Assembly (NCBI RefSeq): GCF_023715845.1
Contig: NZ_JAMBOR010000026.1
Span: 1 to 51,187, forward strand
DNA from: Fictibacillus phosphorivorans
GTDB taxonomy: Bacteria; Bacillota; Bacilli; Bacillales; Fictibacillaceae
DNA: 51,187 bases
Direction of reading: 5' to 3'
In this document: positions 41,330-49,512 of the stretch, piece by piece
How positions within the stretch are numbered: the first letter of the stretch is position 1
Layout of the letters: every line of letters starts with the position of its first letter
Made by a program: the position numbers and the translations under genes
Notes under the pieces: generated by a model
What the model saw: the letters and a program-made list of their open reading frames with translations, nothing else
The model's database searches: none
What the model was told of the DNA's origin: nothing

Positions 41330-41478
41330 TGTTGAGCGAAAAATGAAAATTCTGAGCGAAACAAAAGGTGTTTTGAGCGTAGCTCGACGATTCTGAGCGT
41401 AACTCGGCATTTTTGAGCGAAACTCAGAAATCTTGAGCGAACGTGTAATAAAATATAAAAACACGTACCGTAAAAATG
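41330..41478 (-). repeat. 20-bp periodic CGCTCA array with hairpin flank (array A3)
   Basis: The complement core TGAGCG occurs at 41333, 41353, 41374, 41394, 41414 and 41434, steps of 20 or 21 bp. The right flank (41440-41474) reads, on the minus strand, TTTACGGTACGTGTT and so on to ATTACACGTTCGCTC, nearly the same as 37441-37478. The array lies directly after the dmpA stop codon. Confidence 0.8.
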
Positions 41479-41484
41479 CTCTAG

Positions 41485-42507
41485 CTATCGAAAAGGAAAA
41501 GCGGAAACGACATGCCCTTTTCTCCCAGTTGTTGTTTCAGCTTGAGATAACGAATTCAGTATGGCTTCTTCCGTTGCTTCTGCAGATGCCGTGAAAAGTT
41601 CGTTCATTACAGGGTGATCTTCTCGGAGCTGAGTACGAACCTCAGTTTCACCCTCGCAAGTATGAGGAATTTTGTGCGCTGTAGAAAAGGCGATCACAAT
41701 ATCACCGCTGCCGTTGCCAAAATGACTGCCCGTTCGTCCGAGCCCAATCCCGCATCTTTTCGCCACTCGTAAAAGCTGTCTATCGCTTAACGGTGCATCT
41801 GTTGCGAGCACAATCATAATGGAACCATCACTCGTTTCCGATAACCCCTCTACCTTTTCACCTTTTAACGGACCGTATTTAAATTCTTCCTTCTTACCAA
41901 AATTACTAAGTACTAAACAGCCCAGTGTATACGATTCAGATACGGTACGTGATGAGGTTCCGATTCCGCCTTTGTAACCAAAACAGATCATACCTTTTCC
42001 AGCTCCGACAGCTCCCTCCACCACAGCTTCATCCATTGCGTTCTGGATGGCTTCGATGGCATGCTCCGCTTTTACAGGAAAAAGGCGGATCGAATTAAGG
42101 TAGCTATCATTGCATTCTCCCACTACAACGTTTACCGTTCCTGTCGTCTCACCAATCTCAGGGCACTGCTCCAACATATACTCCAACGTTCCTTGTGTAA
42201 CAGCAGGTACGCCAAATGCGTTCGTCAGCATGATCGGAGATTCCAGCACCCCGAGTTCATTCAGCTGAACAAGCCCTGTAGTTTTGCCAAAGCCGTTGAT
42301 CACATAGCTGGCAGCCGTAACTTTTTCTCGAAACAAATTACTATCGTGCGGTAAGATTGCCGTAATGCCTGTGCATGCATGATCATTTTCATCGATCGGT
42401 TTATCCAGCGTAACATGACCGACCTTCACGCCTTTTACATCTGTAATACAGTTTTTCTTCCCTGTAGACAAAGTTCCGACAATGATCCCTCGATCTCGAA
42501 TCTTCAC
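41485..42507 (-). CDS. P1 family peptidase (DmpA-like aminopeptidase)
   Basis: 340-aa N-terminal nucleophile hydrolase. The precursor is expected to cleave itself before Ser229, in SDGSIMIVLATDAPLS, where the serine becomes the catalytic N-terminus. Other family features are GITAILPHDSNLF, NAFGVPAVTQGTLEYM, VVVGECNDSYLN and GAGKGMICFGYKGGIGTSSR. DmpA-type enzymes release N-terminal D- or L-amino acids or beta-amino acids from small peptides. It is 32 nt downstream of the dipeptidase gene, forming a probable two-gene peptide-degradation operon. Confidence 0.9.
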   Translation of the reverse strand: MKIRDRGIIVGTLSTGKKNCITDVKGVKVGHVTLDKPIDENDHACTGITAILPHDSNLFREKVTAASYVINGFGKTTGLVQLNELGVLESPIMLTNAFGVPAVTQGTLEYMLEQCPEIGETTGTVNVVVGECNDSYLNSIRLFPVKAEHAIEAIQNAMDEAVVEGAVGAGKGMICFGYKGGIGTSSRTVSESYTLGCLVLSNFGKKEEFKYGPLKGEKVEGLSETSDGSIMIVLATDAPLSDRQLLRVAKRCGIGLGRTGSHFGNGSGDIVIAFSTAHKIPHTCEGETEVRTQLREDHPVMNELFTASAEATEEAILNSLSQAETTTGRKGHVVSAFPFR

Positions 42508-42539
42508 AACTACACCCCCTTACAATCTATAAATCTTTA

Positions 42540-43466
42540 TTATTTCGGAAGATAGTTTAAGAAGTTTCGATGCGCGAATCCCTTCACTTCTTCTTCTGAG
42601 TAATGTTTTAACAATTCATTGATCAAGTTCTGTGTCTTAGAAGCGTCCTCTAAATCCACAATATGTGAAGCGATTCCGTCAAAATCAGAGCCTAGTCCAA
42701 TCTGTTTCACTCCCCCAAGTGCGCAGAAATGATCGATATGTTTGATCAAATCTGAAATACTTGATGACCCCTCACTCTTTGTAAAAGGAGGGTTATATAC
42801 TACATGGATCACGCCGCCTTTTCGGAACATTTCTTTCGCCATCTCATCTGTAAGGTTACGTGGATGATCACACAATGCCCGAGAGTTGGAATGGCTCGCT
42901 AAAGGGTACTTCGCAATCTGCATCACATCCCAAAATGCTTGGTCACATAGATGAGAGACATCCGTTAAAATTTTATGCTGATTGTTAAACCGAACGATCT
43001 CTTTTCCGAATAACGTTAATCCACCTCCACGCGGTTCTTGTGCGCCATCCGCTGCAAGGTTTGCATGATTCCACGTAAGCCCGATCAGCCGAACGCCAAG
43101 GTGATAAAGAATGTTTAGCTTCGTTAAATCATCACCGATCGCTTCTACACCTTCCAGCGTCAGCACTGCCCCGATCTCCCCATCTTTTATTTGAGGAAGA
43201 TCACTCCATTCCTTCACATGTTTGATTTCTGAATTTTTTCCTAAAACCTCGTTGTAAAAGTAATGAATTTGATCGAGTGCCGCCTGGAACTTTTGATCGG
43301 ATGGTATGAATGGTTCTACAAAGATCGCATAGAACTGGACCTTTACCTTACCTTTTTGGAGTCTTTTTTTATTTGTCGAAAGCTCTTGCGCGTCCGCATA
43401 CCGCAATTTACCTTTTGTTTCCCATAGTTTTAACAATGCGTCACAATGTAGATCGATAACATTCAT
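42540..43466 (-). CDS. membrane dipeptidase (peptidase family M19)
   Basis: 308-aa zinc dipeptidase of the renal dipeptidase family. The metal ligands are seen in MNVIDLHCDALLKLW (HxD), TLEGVEAIG (bridging Glu), ASHSNSRAL and the CDHPRNLTDE histidines, and GLGSDFDGI (Asp). Such enzymes cleave dipeptides including L-D forms. ATG 43466 is chosen because GGTGGGG lies 6 nt upstream; a GTG four codons earlier is possible. No signal peptide, so cytoplasmic. Cotranscribed with the DmpA-like gene, suggesting turnover of D-amino-acid or unusual peptides. Confidence 0.9.
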   Translation of the reverse strand: MNVIDLHCDALLKLWETKGKLRYADAQELSTNKKRLQKGKVKVQFYAIFVEPFIPSDQKFQAALDQIHYFYNEVLGKNSEIKHVKEWSDLPQIKDGEIGAVLTLEGVEAIGDDLTKLNILYHLGVRLIGLTWNHANLAADGAQEPRGGGLTLFGKEIVRFNNQHKILTDVSHLCDQAFWDVMQIAKYPLASHSNSRALCDHPRNLTDEMAKEMFRKGGVIHVVYNPPFTKSEGSSSISDLIKHIDHFCALGGVKQIGLGSDFDGIASHIVDLEDASKTQNLINELLKHYSEEEVKGFAHRNFLNYLPK

Positions 43467-43575
43467 CTTTAGCCCCACCGTTCTTTTGAATATTTATTAC
43501 ATTATTATAAGACGAATTGGTGATTAAATATAATCCTTAACGAACAAAAGAATACGTTTAGTTGAAAATTGTTTT

Positions 43576-43607
43576 TGTTATAATGTAAAGTATACTTTAG
43601 TTTACAT
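43576..43607 (+). promoter_or_regulatory. glnS promoter and palindrome at the start site
   Basis: Extended -10 box TGTTATAAT (43576-43584). Just downstream is the perfect 14-bp palindrome TAAAGTATACTTTA (43586-43599), covering the expected transcription start. A wider inverted pair ATGTAAA (43583-43589) / TTTACAT (43601-43607) also overlaps. A possible operator; no regulator can be named. Confidence 0.5.
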
Positions 43608-43629
43608 ATAAGGAAAGGCTTGATACGGG

Positions 43630-45294
43630 ATGGAGAATAGTTCTTCGAATTTTATTAAAACAATCATCCAGAACGATCTGGAATCAGGAAAGCACAAAAA
43701 GGTAGTGACTCGCTTCCCTCCAGAACCTAATGGATATCTTCATATTGGACATGCAAAATCGATTGTCATCAACTTCGGATTAGCTGATGAATTCGGCGGG
43801 GAAACAAACCTGCGTTTTGATGATACAAATCCATTAAAAGAAGATCAAGAATACGTAGATGCAATCAAGAAAGATGTGGAATGGCTTGGTTTCGAGTGGG
43901 AAAACCTTCGTTATGCTTCTGATTACTTTGAAGAAATGTACGCACGTGCTGTACTTCTCATTAAAAAAGGAAAGGCATACGTTGATGACCTGAACGCAGA
44001 TGAAATTCGCGAATACCGCGGAACACTTACTGAGCCTGGTAAAGAAAGTCCTTACCGCAACCGCTCTGTTGAAGAGAACCTAGACTTGTTTGATCGCATG
44101 CGTAAAGGCGAGTTTGGTAATGGCGAGAAGGTTCTGCGTGCTAAAATCGATATGAGCTCACCAAATATTAACTTACGTGACCCGGTCCTTTACCGTGTAT
44201 CTCATGTTACTCACCATAACACGGGTGATACGTGGTGCATCTACCCGATGTATGCTTTCGCTCATCCGATCGAGGATGCGATTGAAGGCGTAACACACTC
44301 GCTTTGTACAACTGAGTTTGAAGACCAACGCCCTCTCTACAACTGGGTCGTAGAAGAATGTGAGATGGAGAGCAAGCCTCAGCAAATCGAGTTTGGCCGT
44401 TTAGGTCTTGTCAATACCGTCATGAGTAAGCGTAAATTAAAGCAGCTTGTAGACGAAGGCTATGTGGATGGATGGGATGATCCGCGCATGCCGACAATCT
44501 CCGGATTGCGCCGAAAAGGTTACACACCTGAATCTATCGTTGAATTCGTAAAAGCTGTCGGGGTATCAAAAGGCTCTGGTGCCGCTGATACGGCGATGCT
44601 GGAACATTTCATCCGTGAAGATTTAAAAGTAAAAGCGCCTCGTACGATGGGTATCATTGATCCGCTAAAAGTGGTTATCACAAACTACCCTGAAGGCCAG
44701 GTTGAAATGCTTGATGCCGAGATCAACCCTGAGAACGAAGAGATGGGCACACGCCAAATTCCTTTCTCTCGTGAAATCTATATTGAACGCGAAGACTTTA
44801 TGGAGGACCCTCCTAAAAAGTATTTCCGTCTCTTCCCTGGAAATGAAGTACGTTTAAAGCATGCATACTTCATTAAATGTGAAGACTTCATTAAAGATGA
44901 AGACGGCAACGTGATTGAGCTTCATTGTACGTATGATGTTGAAACGAAGTCAGGTACTGGATTTACAGGACGTAAAGTAAAAGGGACACTTCACTGGGTA
45001 GAAGCTTCTCAAGCCGTTCCTGCTGAGTTCCGTTTATATGAGCCATTGATCTTAGATGCTGATATCGATAACGAGGAAGACAGCGAAGACAAGACATTCT
45101 TGGATTATGTGAACAAAGATTCTCTTATCGTAAAACAGGGATTCATCGAGGCTAACATGAAGGACGTGAAGCCACATGACAAGTTTCAGTTCTTCCGCCA
45201 CGGCTACTTCAACGTGGACCCAAAGCATACAACAGAAGATAAAATCGTATTTAATCAAATCGTTTCATTAAAGAGTTCATTTAAGCTTAAATAA
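43630..45294 (+). CDS. glnS: glutaminyl-tRNA synthetase
   Basis: 554-aa class I synthetase that charges tRNA-Gln with glutamine. The catalytic Rossmann fold carries the HIGH motif in [17 protein letters not shown] (about residues 28-44) and a KMSKS variant, NTVMSKRKL (about 262-270). [14 protein letters not shown] and [22 protein letters not shown] are typical of GlnRS rather than GluRS. The C-terminal half (about 340-554) is the two beta-barrel anticodon-binding region of true GlnRS. AAGGAAAGG lies 11 nt before ATG. B. subtilis lacks GlnRS and makes Gln-tRNA through GatCAB, so the gene is unexpected in a Bacillus-like genome and may have been acquired. Confidence 0.95.
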   Translation: MENSSSNFIKTIIQNDLESGKHKKVVTRFPPEPNGYLHIGHAKSIVINFGLADEFGGETNLRFDDTNPLKEDQEYVDAIKKDVEWLGFEWENLRYASDYFEEMYARAVLLIKKGKAYVDDLNADEIREYRGTLTEPGKESPYRNRSVEENLDLFDRMRKGEFGNGEKVLRAKIDMSSPNINLRDPVLYRVSHVTHHNTGDTWCIYPMYAFAHPIEDAIEGVTHSLCTTEFEDQRPLYNWVVEECEMESKPQQIEFGRLGLVNTVMSKRKLKQLVDEGYVDGWDDPRMPTISGLRRKGYTPESIVEFVKAVGVSKGSGAADTAMLEHFIREDLKVKAPRTMGIIDPLKVVITNYPEGQVEMLDAEINPENEEMGTRQIPFSREIYIEREDFMEDPPKKYFRLFPGNEVRLKHAYFIKCEDFIKDEDGNVIELHCTYDVETKSGTGFTGRKVKGTLHWVEASQAVPAEFRLYEPLILDADIDNEEDSEDKTFLDYVNKDSLIVKQGFIEANMKDVKPHDKFQFFRHGYFNVDPKHTTEDKIVFNQIVSLKSSFKLK

Positions 45295-45300
45295 GAAGCA

Positions 45301-45336
45301 AAAGCAGGTTTCCCGCTAAGGAGACCTGCTTTTTTA
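45301..45336 (+). terminator. terminator of glnS (possibly bidirectional)
   Basis: AAAGCAGGTTTCC / GGAGACCTGCTTT stem with one mismatch followed by a T-rich tail; it also faces the convergent cwlK-like gene. Confidence 0.87.
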
Positions 45337-45340
45337 TTTA

Positions 45341-45871
45341 TCATTTATGATTAACCGGGGGTCGCTCTCCATATTGAAGTTCGCGTATACTCAGTCCAAA
45401 ATCCATCTCCAAATGGGGATAGTCTTTGAAACCAATCCAGTCCCCTCCCCATTCAAAGCCTAATTCTTTTCCAATCTGTACAACTTCCATCCAATCAGAC
45501 TTTCCATTCTTATTATCATCGCGCTCCAAGTCCCAAACGACCCTTCCATCCTTCAGTTGAAGCGCAAAATCGATCGCCAGCCCGTAATTATGATAGGATT
45601 CCCCACCTTCCACATGTGTAACAACCGTTCCTCCCGTACTTCTGCCACGAGCGTAAAGTTCATCCTGTTCTTCTGCTGAACGGAAATCATCCGTAATCAC
45701 AATCCTTATTCCTTTTTGGGCAGCTTTCTGGACAAGTTGATCTCTCTTTTCAGCAACGAGTGGGTGGATCTCAGTTGGCATCGGAACATTCTTTTTTCTC
45801 ATCTCATCTATAATTAAAAACGCAAGAAAACCCATTAACGAGACAAATACAACTCTTGTTATCCATTTCAC
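45341..45871 (-). CDS. cwlK: L,D/D,D-type M15 peptidase, CwlK-like
   Basis: 176 aa: an N-terminal membrane anchor or signal (VVFVSLMGFLAFLIID, residues 8-23) and an M15/VanY domain (about 45-165). Zinc ligands are in SYHNYGLAIDF (H-x6-D) and DYPHLEM (His). RSAEEQDELYARGRS is conserved in the CwlK group, which in B. subtilis cleaves the L-Ala-D-Glu bond of peptidoglycan stem peptides. The start is GTG 45871 with GGGGGG upstream. The insert WDLERDDNKNGKSDWMEV suggests a calcium-binding-like loop (D-x-N-x-D). Membrane-attached, with the catalytic domain outside. Confidence 0.85.
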   Translation of the reverse strand: MKWITRVVFVSLMGFLAFLIIDEMRKKNVPMPTEIHPLVAEKRDQLVQKAAQKGIRIVITDDFRSAEEQDELYARGRSTGGTVVTHVEGGESYHNYGLAIDFALQLKDGRVVWDLERDDNKNGKSDWMEVVQIGKELGFEWGGDWIGFKDYPHLEMDFGLSIRELQYGERPPVNHK

Positions 45872-45968
45872 TGAAGATAATCCCCCCAGAATCTAGCAAT
45901 CTATTTTTCATTTTAACGTTCGTGTGCAGGAAATGTTTCACTATACTCTATTACTATGAAAGGAAGGC

Positions 45969-45998
45969 ATAAAAAAAGACCAGGTTTAACCCCAGTCT
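45969..45998 (-). terminator. possible terminator of the RsbR paralogue gene
   Basis: Imperfect stem AGAC..GG / CC..GTCT ending in a run of T on the minus strand; the arm overlaps the stop codon. Confidence 0.5.
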
Positions 45999-46836
45999 AT
46001 GAAAAATCTTTTGAAGCGAGTGCTTGTGCGAGATTTGATTTAATAGTAACTTGGTCGAAAGAAAGCCCAAGTTGTATGGCCGTTAAAGCAATCTCTGGCC
46101 TGATCCCTGAAAGTGTTGATTTAACCCCTATCAAACCAAGCGTCTCTATTAAGGAGAAAATTTGCTGAGCAACCATCGTGTCGATGATCAAAACACCCGA
46201 TAAATCGATTAAAAGATGGGAGATGTCTTTTTCGGTACATTGTTCGAGCGTGTTTTCTACGATCAGCTTTGCTCTTGCCGTATCAATCACACCAATCAAC
46301 GGAAGAAGTCCCATATGATTATTGAGTGCGATAACAGGAGAGCTCAGTTCATTGATCATTTCTTGCTGTGCAAACAACTTTTCTTCACTATACTTTTGGT
46401 TTTCTTCCACGAACCATGTCACGATTTTATTAAATGTGTTGATGATGATATCAGTCCATAAGTTTATAGTATCTTGTGTATATTCGCCTTTATGAAGGTT
46501 TGCAAACTCTTTTACGAACCCAAGATACTGCCGCTGCACGTTAAAGAACTCGTTCATGATTACGGTCACAGGTGTATTTAAATGTTCATCATCCTTTGCG
46601 ATCATGACGACCCATGGTTCAAAGTCACTTAGAAACTCTGACTCCTCTTTAACAAATACTTCACAGAAATGTAGATGAAACTCATGATTCTGCTTTTTTA
46701 GTGTAGCTATCGTATTAGGATTTGTAGAAGCATAGACACCAGTGGCTTTGCTTTTATCGATAGAAGCATACCATTCCTCGGTCATTTGCCATGTTTTTTC
46801 AATTAAAAAAGAATGCAGTGCTTTATCTCTATGCAT
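45997..46836 (-). CDS. RsbR-type stressosome protein (N-terminal sensor plus STAS domain)
   Basis: 279 aa. The N-terminal half (1-150) is all-helical and resembles the non-heme globin fold of RsbR sensors. The C-terminal STAS domain (about 160-275) contains ALNNHMGLLPLIGVIDTARAKLIVENTL, LLIDLSGVLIIDTMVAQQIF with a Thr at the position phosphorylated by RsbT, and SGIRPEIALTAIQLG. It is orphan: no rsbS, rsbT or sigB gene is adjacent, as for the B. subtilis paralogues RsbRB, RsbRC and RsbRD. It should join the stressosome and modulate the general stress response. GGGAGAG precedes the ATG. Confidence 0.87.
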   Translation of the reverse strand: MHRDKALHSFLIEKTWQMTEEWYASIDKSKATGVYASTNPNTIATLKKQNHEFHLHFCEVFVKEESEFLSDFEPWVVMIAKDDEHLNTPVTVIMNEFFNVQRQYLGFVKEFANLHKGEYTQDTINLWTDIIINTFNKIVTWFVEENQKYSEEKLFAQQEMINELSSPVIALNNHMGLLPLIGVIDTARAKLIVENTLEQCTEKDISHLLIDLSGVLIIDTMVAQQIFSLIETLGLIGVKSTLSGIRPEIALTAIQLGLSFDQVTIKSNLAQALASKDFS

Positions 46837-46921
46837 TTCTTTTACACTCTCCCAATCTCCCGTATTCTCTTGTCATCTTAATCATATATCGAGGAAATTC
46901 TATTTACAATTTTTAGTTTTA

Positions 46922-47152
46922 CTAATCTTCATCTTTTGCATCCCAGTCTTCTGGAATCGGTTCACTCAAGTATTCCTCTACCAATTTCTTATACTTCTCA
47001 AGCTGTTCAAAGTGTGTGTTGAACTGTTCCTTGTTAATAAGGTGCTGACTCCCGTCAAAGATCGTACGAATCTTTTTTTGTTGAATCAGACTCTCCACTA
47101 CCGCTTCAGGCATTGATAAATATTCGGCTGTTTCTTTAATAGTTAAATACAT
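46922..47152 (-). CDS. excisionase-like HTH protein
   Basis: 76 aa. The N-terminal MerR/excisionase-type helix-turn-helix reads MYLTIKETAEYLSMPEAVVESLIQQKKI (residues 1-28) with a wing IRTIFDGSQHLINKEQF. An acidic C-terminal tail (YLSEPIPEDWDAKDED) is longer than in phage Xis proteins. No integrase or phage gene is nearby, so a chromosomal regulatory role is more likely. GGGAAGAG precedes the ATG. It lies 85 nt upstream of the RsbR-type gene on the same strand and could be cotranscribed with it. Confidence 0.78.
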   Translation of the reverse strand: MYLTIKETAEYLSMPEAVVESLIQQKKIRTIFDGSQHLINKEQFNTHFEQLEKYKKLVEEYLSEPIPEDWDAKDED

Positions 47153-47225
47153 ACTGATTCTCTTCCCTTTTTTAACATTGGTTTAACCTAAGATTACCTC
47201 ATGAAGTCAGTGCTTTCAATATACC

Positions 47226-47261
47226 AAAAAAAGACCATTCCAAATCTATGGGAATGATCTT
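47226..47261 (-). terminator. terminator of the MFS gene
   Basis: AAGACCATTCC / GGAATGATCTT stem (one mismatch), then TTTTTTT on the minus strand. The arm covers the stop codon. Confidence 0.85.
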
Positions 47262-48418
47262 CGTTTCATTAATAGTTGGTTACTCATGATCAAGGCGAAC
47301 ATGAACAAGATAGCATCGACGAAACCGTATGCTAGATTATAACTCCCGATATGGAAAAGAAAGCTTCCTAGTAATGGTCCAATCGACATGCCCATATAGC
47401 GGAAAAAGTTATAAGCGCCAATGGCAGTGGCCCGGTTCTTCTGAAATTCTTGAGTGAGCAACGCCGTCTGCACAGGCAGAGACATGCCCAGAAACAATCC
47501 AAATAGGCTGATAGATACGATTAACATTCGAAGTGAAACATCTGATACTAGAATGAAAAATAATAGTGACAAGACATTAAGGAATGCAGTGCCTACGACG
47601 ACTTTTCTCTCTTCGAAACGTCGCAGTTTTCCTCCAACAAAGCTTCCAACCACAATGCCAAGTGATAACGGAAGAAAGACAAGTCCTTTTTGTTCTACAG
47701 ATAAGCCGTAACGTTCACTCATGATTCCCGGTAGGAATACCAAAAAGTTATAAAGCGCGTAGTATTGGATAAATCCGATACCGATTACTGAAAATCCAAT
47801 TCGATTTTTTAGAATGTTAATAAAATCTGTGAACTTAAAGTTTTGTTTTTTGCTGCTTGGAGGCTTCGTTTCTTTTAGATAAACAAAGTTACCTGCTAAA
47901 ACAATCGTTCCCACACAGAGTAAAGCAATAAAGATGACATGAAAATCAAATGAACCACTTATAAATCCACCAGCCACAGGACCGAGAACTGGACCAAGCG
48001 AAACCATCATCTGGAAGGTGCCCATTGGCTGAATTCGGTCTTTTCCTTCAAATAAATCACCGATTACCGTGACAGCAACAACTGAACCAGCTGCAATACC
48101 AACAGCTTGTAAAGAACGAAAAACTAATAGGGATTCAATGGAGCCCGAAAGAAAACAACCAACCGTTGCAACCAAGTAAATAACGATTCCTGCGAGCATG
48201 ACTTTTCGCCGCCCGATCGAATCCGTTAGCGGTCCGTAAACCATCTGCATGAGTGCTAAGAAAATAGTATAGATGGATATTGAAAAATTAACTAAAAAAG
48301 AAGTAGTATGAAGTTCTTTCGTAACCTCCGGAATGAGAGGTACGTATATGGTCTGCGAAAAAGGACCAAGAAAAGCAGCAAATGCGACAAGATAGACCAA
48401 TAGAGTTCGATGCTTCAA
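47246..48418 (-). CDS. MFS transporter, DHA1/Bcr-like drug efflux type
   Basis: 390-aa protein with 12 helices. The loop after helix 2 has GPLTDSIGRRKVMLAG (MFS motif A), and helix 5 has GPVLGPVAGGFISGSFDF (motif C), which marks drug/H+ antiporters. The N-terminus AAFLGPFSQTIYVPLIPEVTKELHTT is typical of the Bcr/CflA and YvmA-like groups. ATG 48436 lacks a ribosome site, whereas TTG 48418 has AGGAG 8 nt upstream and is chosen. The terminator of the upstream operon ends only about 25 nt before this start, so either its promoter overlaps that terminator or it depends on readthrough. Substrate unknown. Confidence 0.86.
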   Translation of the reverse strand: MKHRTLLVYLVAFAAFLGPFSQTIYVPLIPEVTKELHTTSFLVNFSISIYTIFLALMQMVYGPLTDSIGRRKVMLAGIVIYLVATVGCFLSGSIESLLVFRSLQAVGIAAGSVVAVTVIGDLFEGKDRIQPMGTFQMMVSLGPVLGPVAGGFISGSFDFHVIFIALLCVGTIVLAGNFVYLKETKPPSSKKQNFKFTDFINILKNRIGFSVIGIGFIQYYALYNFLVFLPGIMSERYGLSVEQKGLVFLPLSLGIVVGSFVGGKLRRFEERKVVVGTAFLNVLSLLFFILVSDVSLRMLIVSISLFGLFLGMSLPVQTALLTQEFQKNRATAIGAYNFFRYMGMSIGPLLGSFLFHIGSYNLAYGFVDAILFMFALIMSNQLLMKRRSFP

Positions 48419-48444
48419 TCTAAAAACTCCTAGCATTATGAAAT

Positions 48445-48478
48445 AAAAAAGTCTGCTGAAAGTAATTCAGACAGACTT
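48445..48478 (-). terminator. terminator of the Dmm-like operon
   Basis: AAGTCTG-CTGAA / TTCAG-CAGACTT arms (as read with one opposed base) with a short loop, then TTTTTTATTTC on the minus strand. Confidence 0.85.
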
Positions 48479-48547
48479 AAACAAAGCTTGAACTCCTAAA
48501 TTATACACCTGATTAAACTTTTTTAAAAAAGATTAGCTCGTTATGAG

Positions 48548-49510
48548 CTATACATTTAACACCAACAATTCTGACTTCGCACGTGAAACACAAGTTAAGA
48601 TTCTTGATTGATCCCGTTTTTGTTCTTCACTCAAAAAGGAATCATAATGGGCAATCTCGCCTTCTATGACTTGGAGTTCACTTGTGCCACACCTGCCTAC
48701 TCTGCATGAATACGGTGCTTTAACTCCATTGTTCAGGAGTGCTTCGAGCAACGTCTGATCCTTACTGACTTGAATCAGCGTTCCATCAGTTAATTGAACG
48801 TGAAATGGTTTCATCTCTTTCGGCTGTGGCGGGGTAAAACGTTCCATATGTACAGCGGATGGTGGATAGCCTAGCTGATATGCTGACCCCGTTAGGTCTG
48901 ATATAAATGTGTCAGGGCCACAAAAATAGACATGAGTTCCGATAGGGTGTTCCTCTAAAGAAGATGCGCTGATTCGCTCTTTTTTATTAGAAAAATAGAA
49001 ACGGCAATGATTCAGATAATGTTTCTGATGAAAATCATAGAAAGCACAGGCATCTCTTGATTTAGAAGCATAATGAAGTTCGAAGGAAGCATTCCTAGAT
49101 TGCAGTTCTTTCATCATCGATAAAAATGGTGTGATCCCGATGCCAGCTGCATAAAAAACATGGTGCTTCGCTTTAAAACTAAGAGGAAAATGATTTTTAG
49201 GATAGCTGATATGTAGCTTGTCTCCAACCTTCATACTCTTATGCCAATAACGAGAACCACCTCTGGAAATATCGCTTAAGCGGACGGCGATCTCATAGTG
49301 TTGTGTATGATCCGGGTTGCTGGTTAAGGAGTATTGTCTGACGAGCAATTCCTTAGCCTCGATATACGTGGAAATATGAGCACCACCACTAAATTTCGGA
49401 AGTGGCTTACCATCAATTGAAGAAAGCCTAAATCTTTTCACAAATGCTGTCTCATCCCTAATATCGTTAACAACAACCGGAATCGTTTTTTCTTTATACA
49501 AAGCACCCAC
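48548..49510 (-). CDS. flavin/2Fe-2S oxidoreductase, DmmB/phthalate dioxygenase reductase-like
   Basis: 320 aa in three domains: flavin-binding barrel (about 10-105, RQYSLTS at 59-65), NAD(P) domain (about 115-225, AAGIGITPFLSMM and VYFCGPD), and a plant-type ferredoxin domain (about 235-320). This order is that of phthalate dioxygenase reductase and VanB-type reductases. Iron-sulfur ligands are Cys269, Cys274 and Cys307, but the third position of C-x4-C-x2-C is Ser277 (codon AGT at 48680-48682), so the cluster may be altered or absent. Last gene of the operon, 2 nt after the DmmA-like gene; its likely job is to pass NAD(P)H electrons to the heme enzyme. Confidence 0.85.
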   Translation of the reverse strand: MGALYKEKTIPVVVNDIRDETAFVKRFRLSSIDGKPLPKFSGGAHISTYIEAKELLVRQYSLTSNPDHTQHYEIAVRLSDISRGGSRYWHKSMKVGDKLHISYPKNHFPLSFKAKHHVFYAAGIGITPFLSMMKELQSRNASFELHYASKSRDACAFYDFHQKHYLNHCRFYFSNKKERISASSLEEHPIGTHVYFCGPDTFISDLTGSAYQLGYPPSAVHMERFTPPQPKEMKPFHVQLTDGTLIQVSKDQTLLEALLNNGVKAPYSCRVGRCGTSELQVIEGEIAHYDSFLSEEQKRDQSRILTCVSRAKSELLVLNV

Positions 49511-49512
49511 CC

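Noticed and set aside
41330-41478. Possible CRISPR array
   Set aside because: Period is only 20-21 bp with short degenerate cores, no direct repeats of 24 bp or more, and no cas genes.
43583-43607. GlnR/TnrA operator at glnS
   Set aside because: The TGTNA...TNACA half-sites are 13 bp apart rather than the 7 expected for those regulators.
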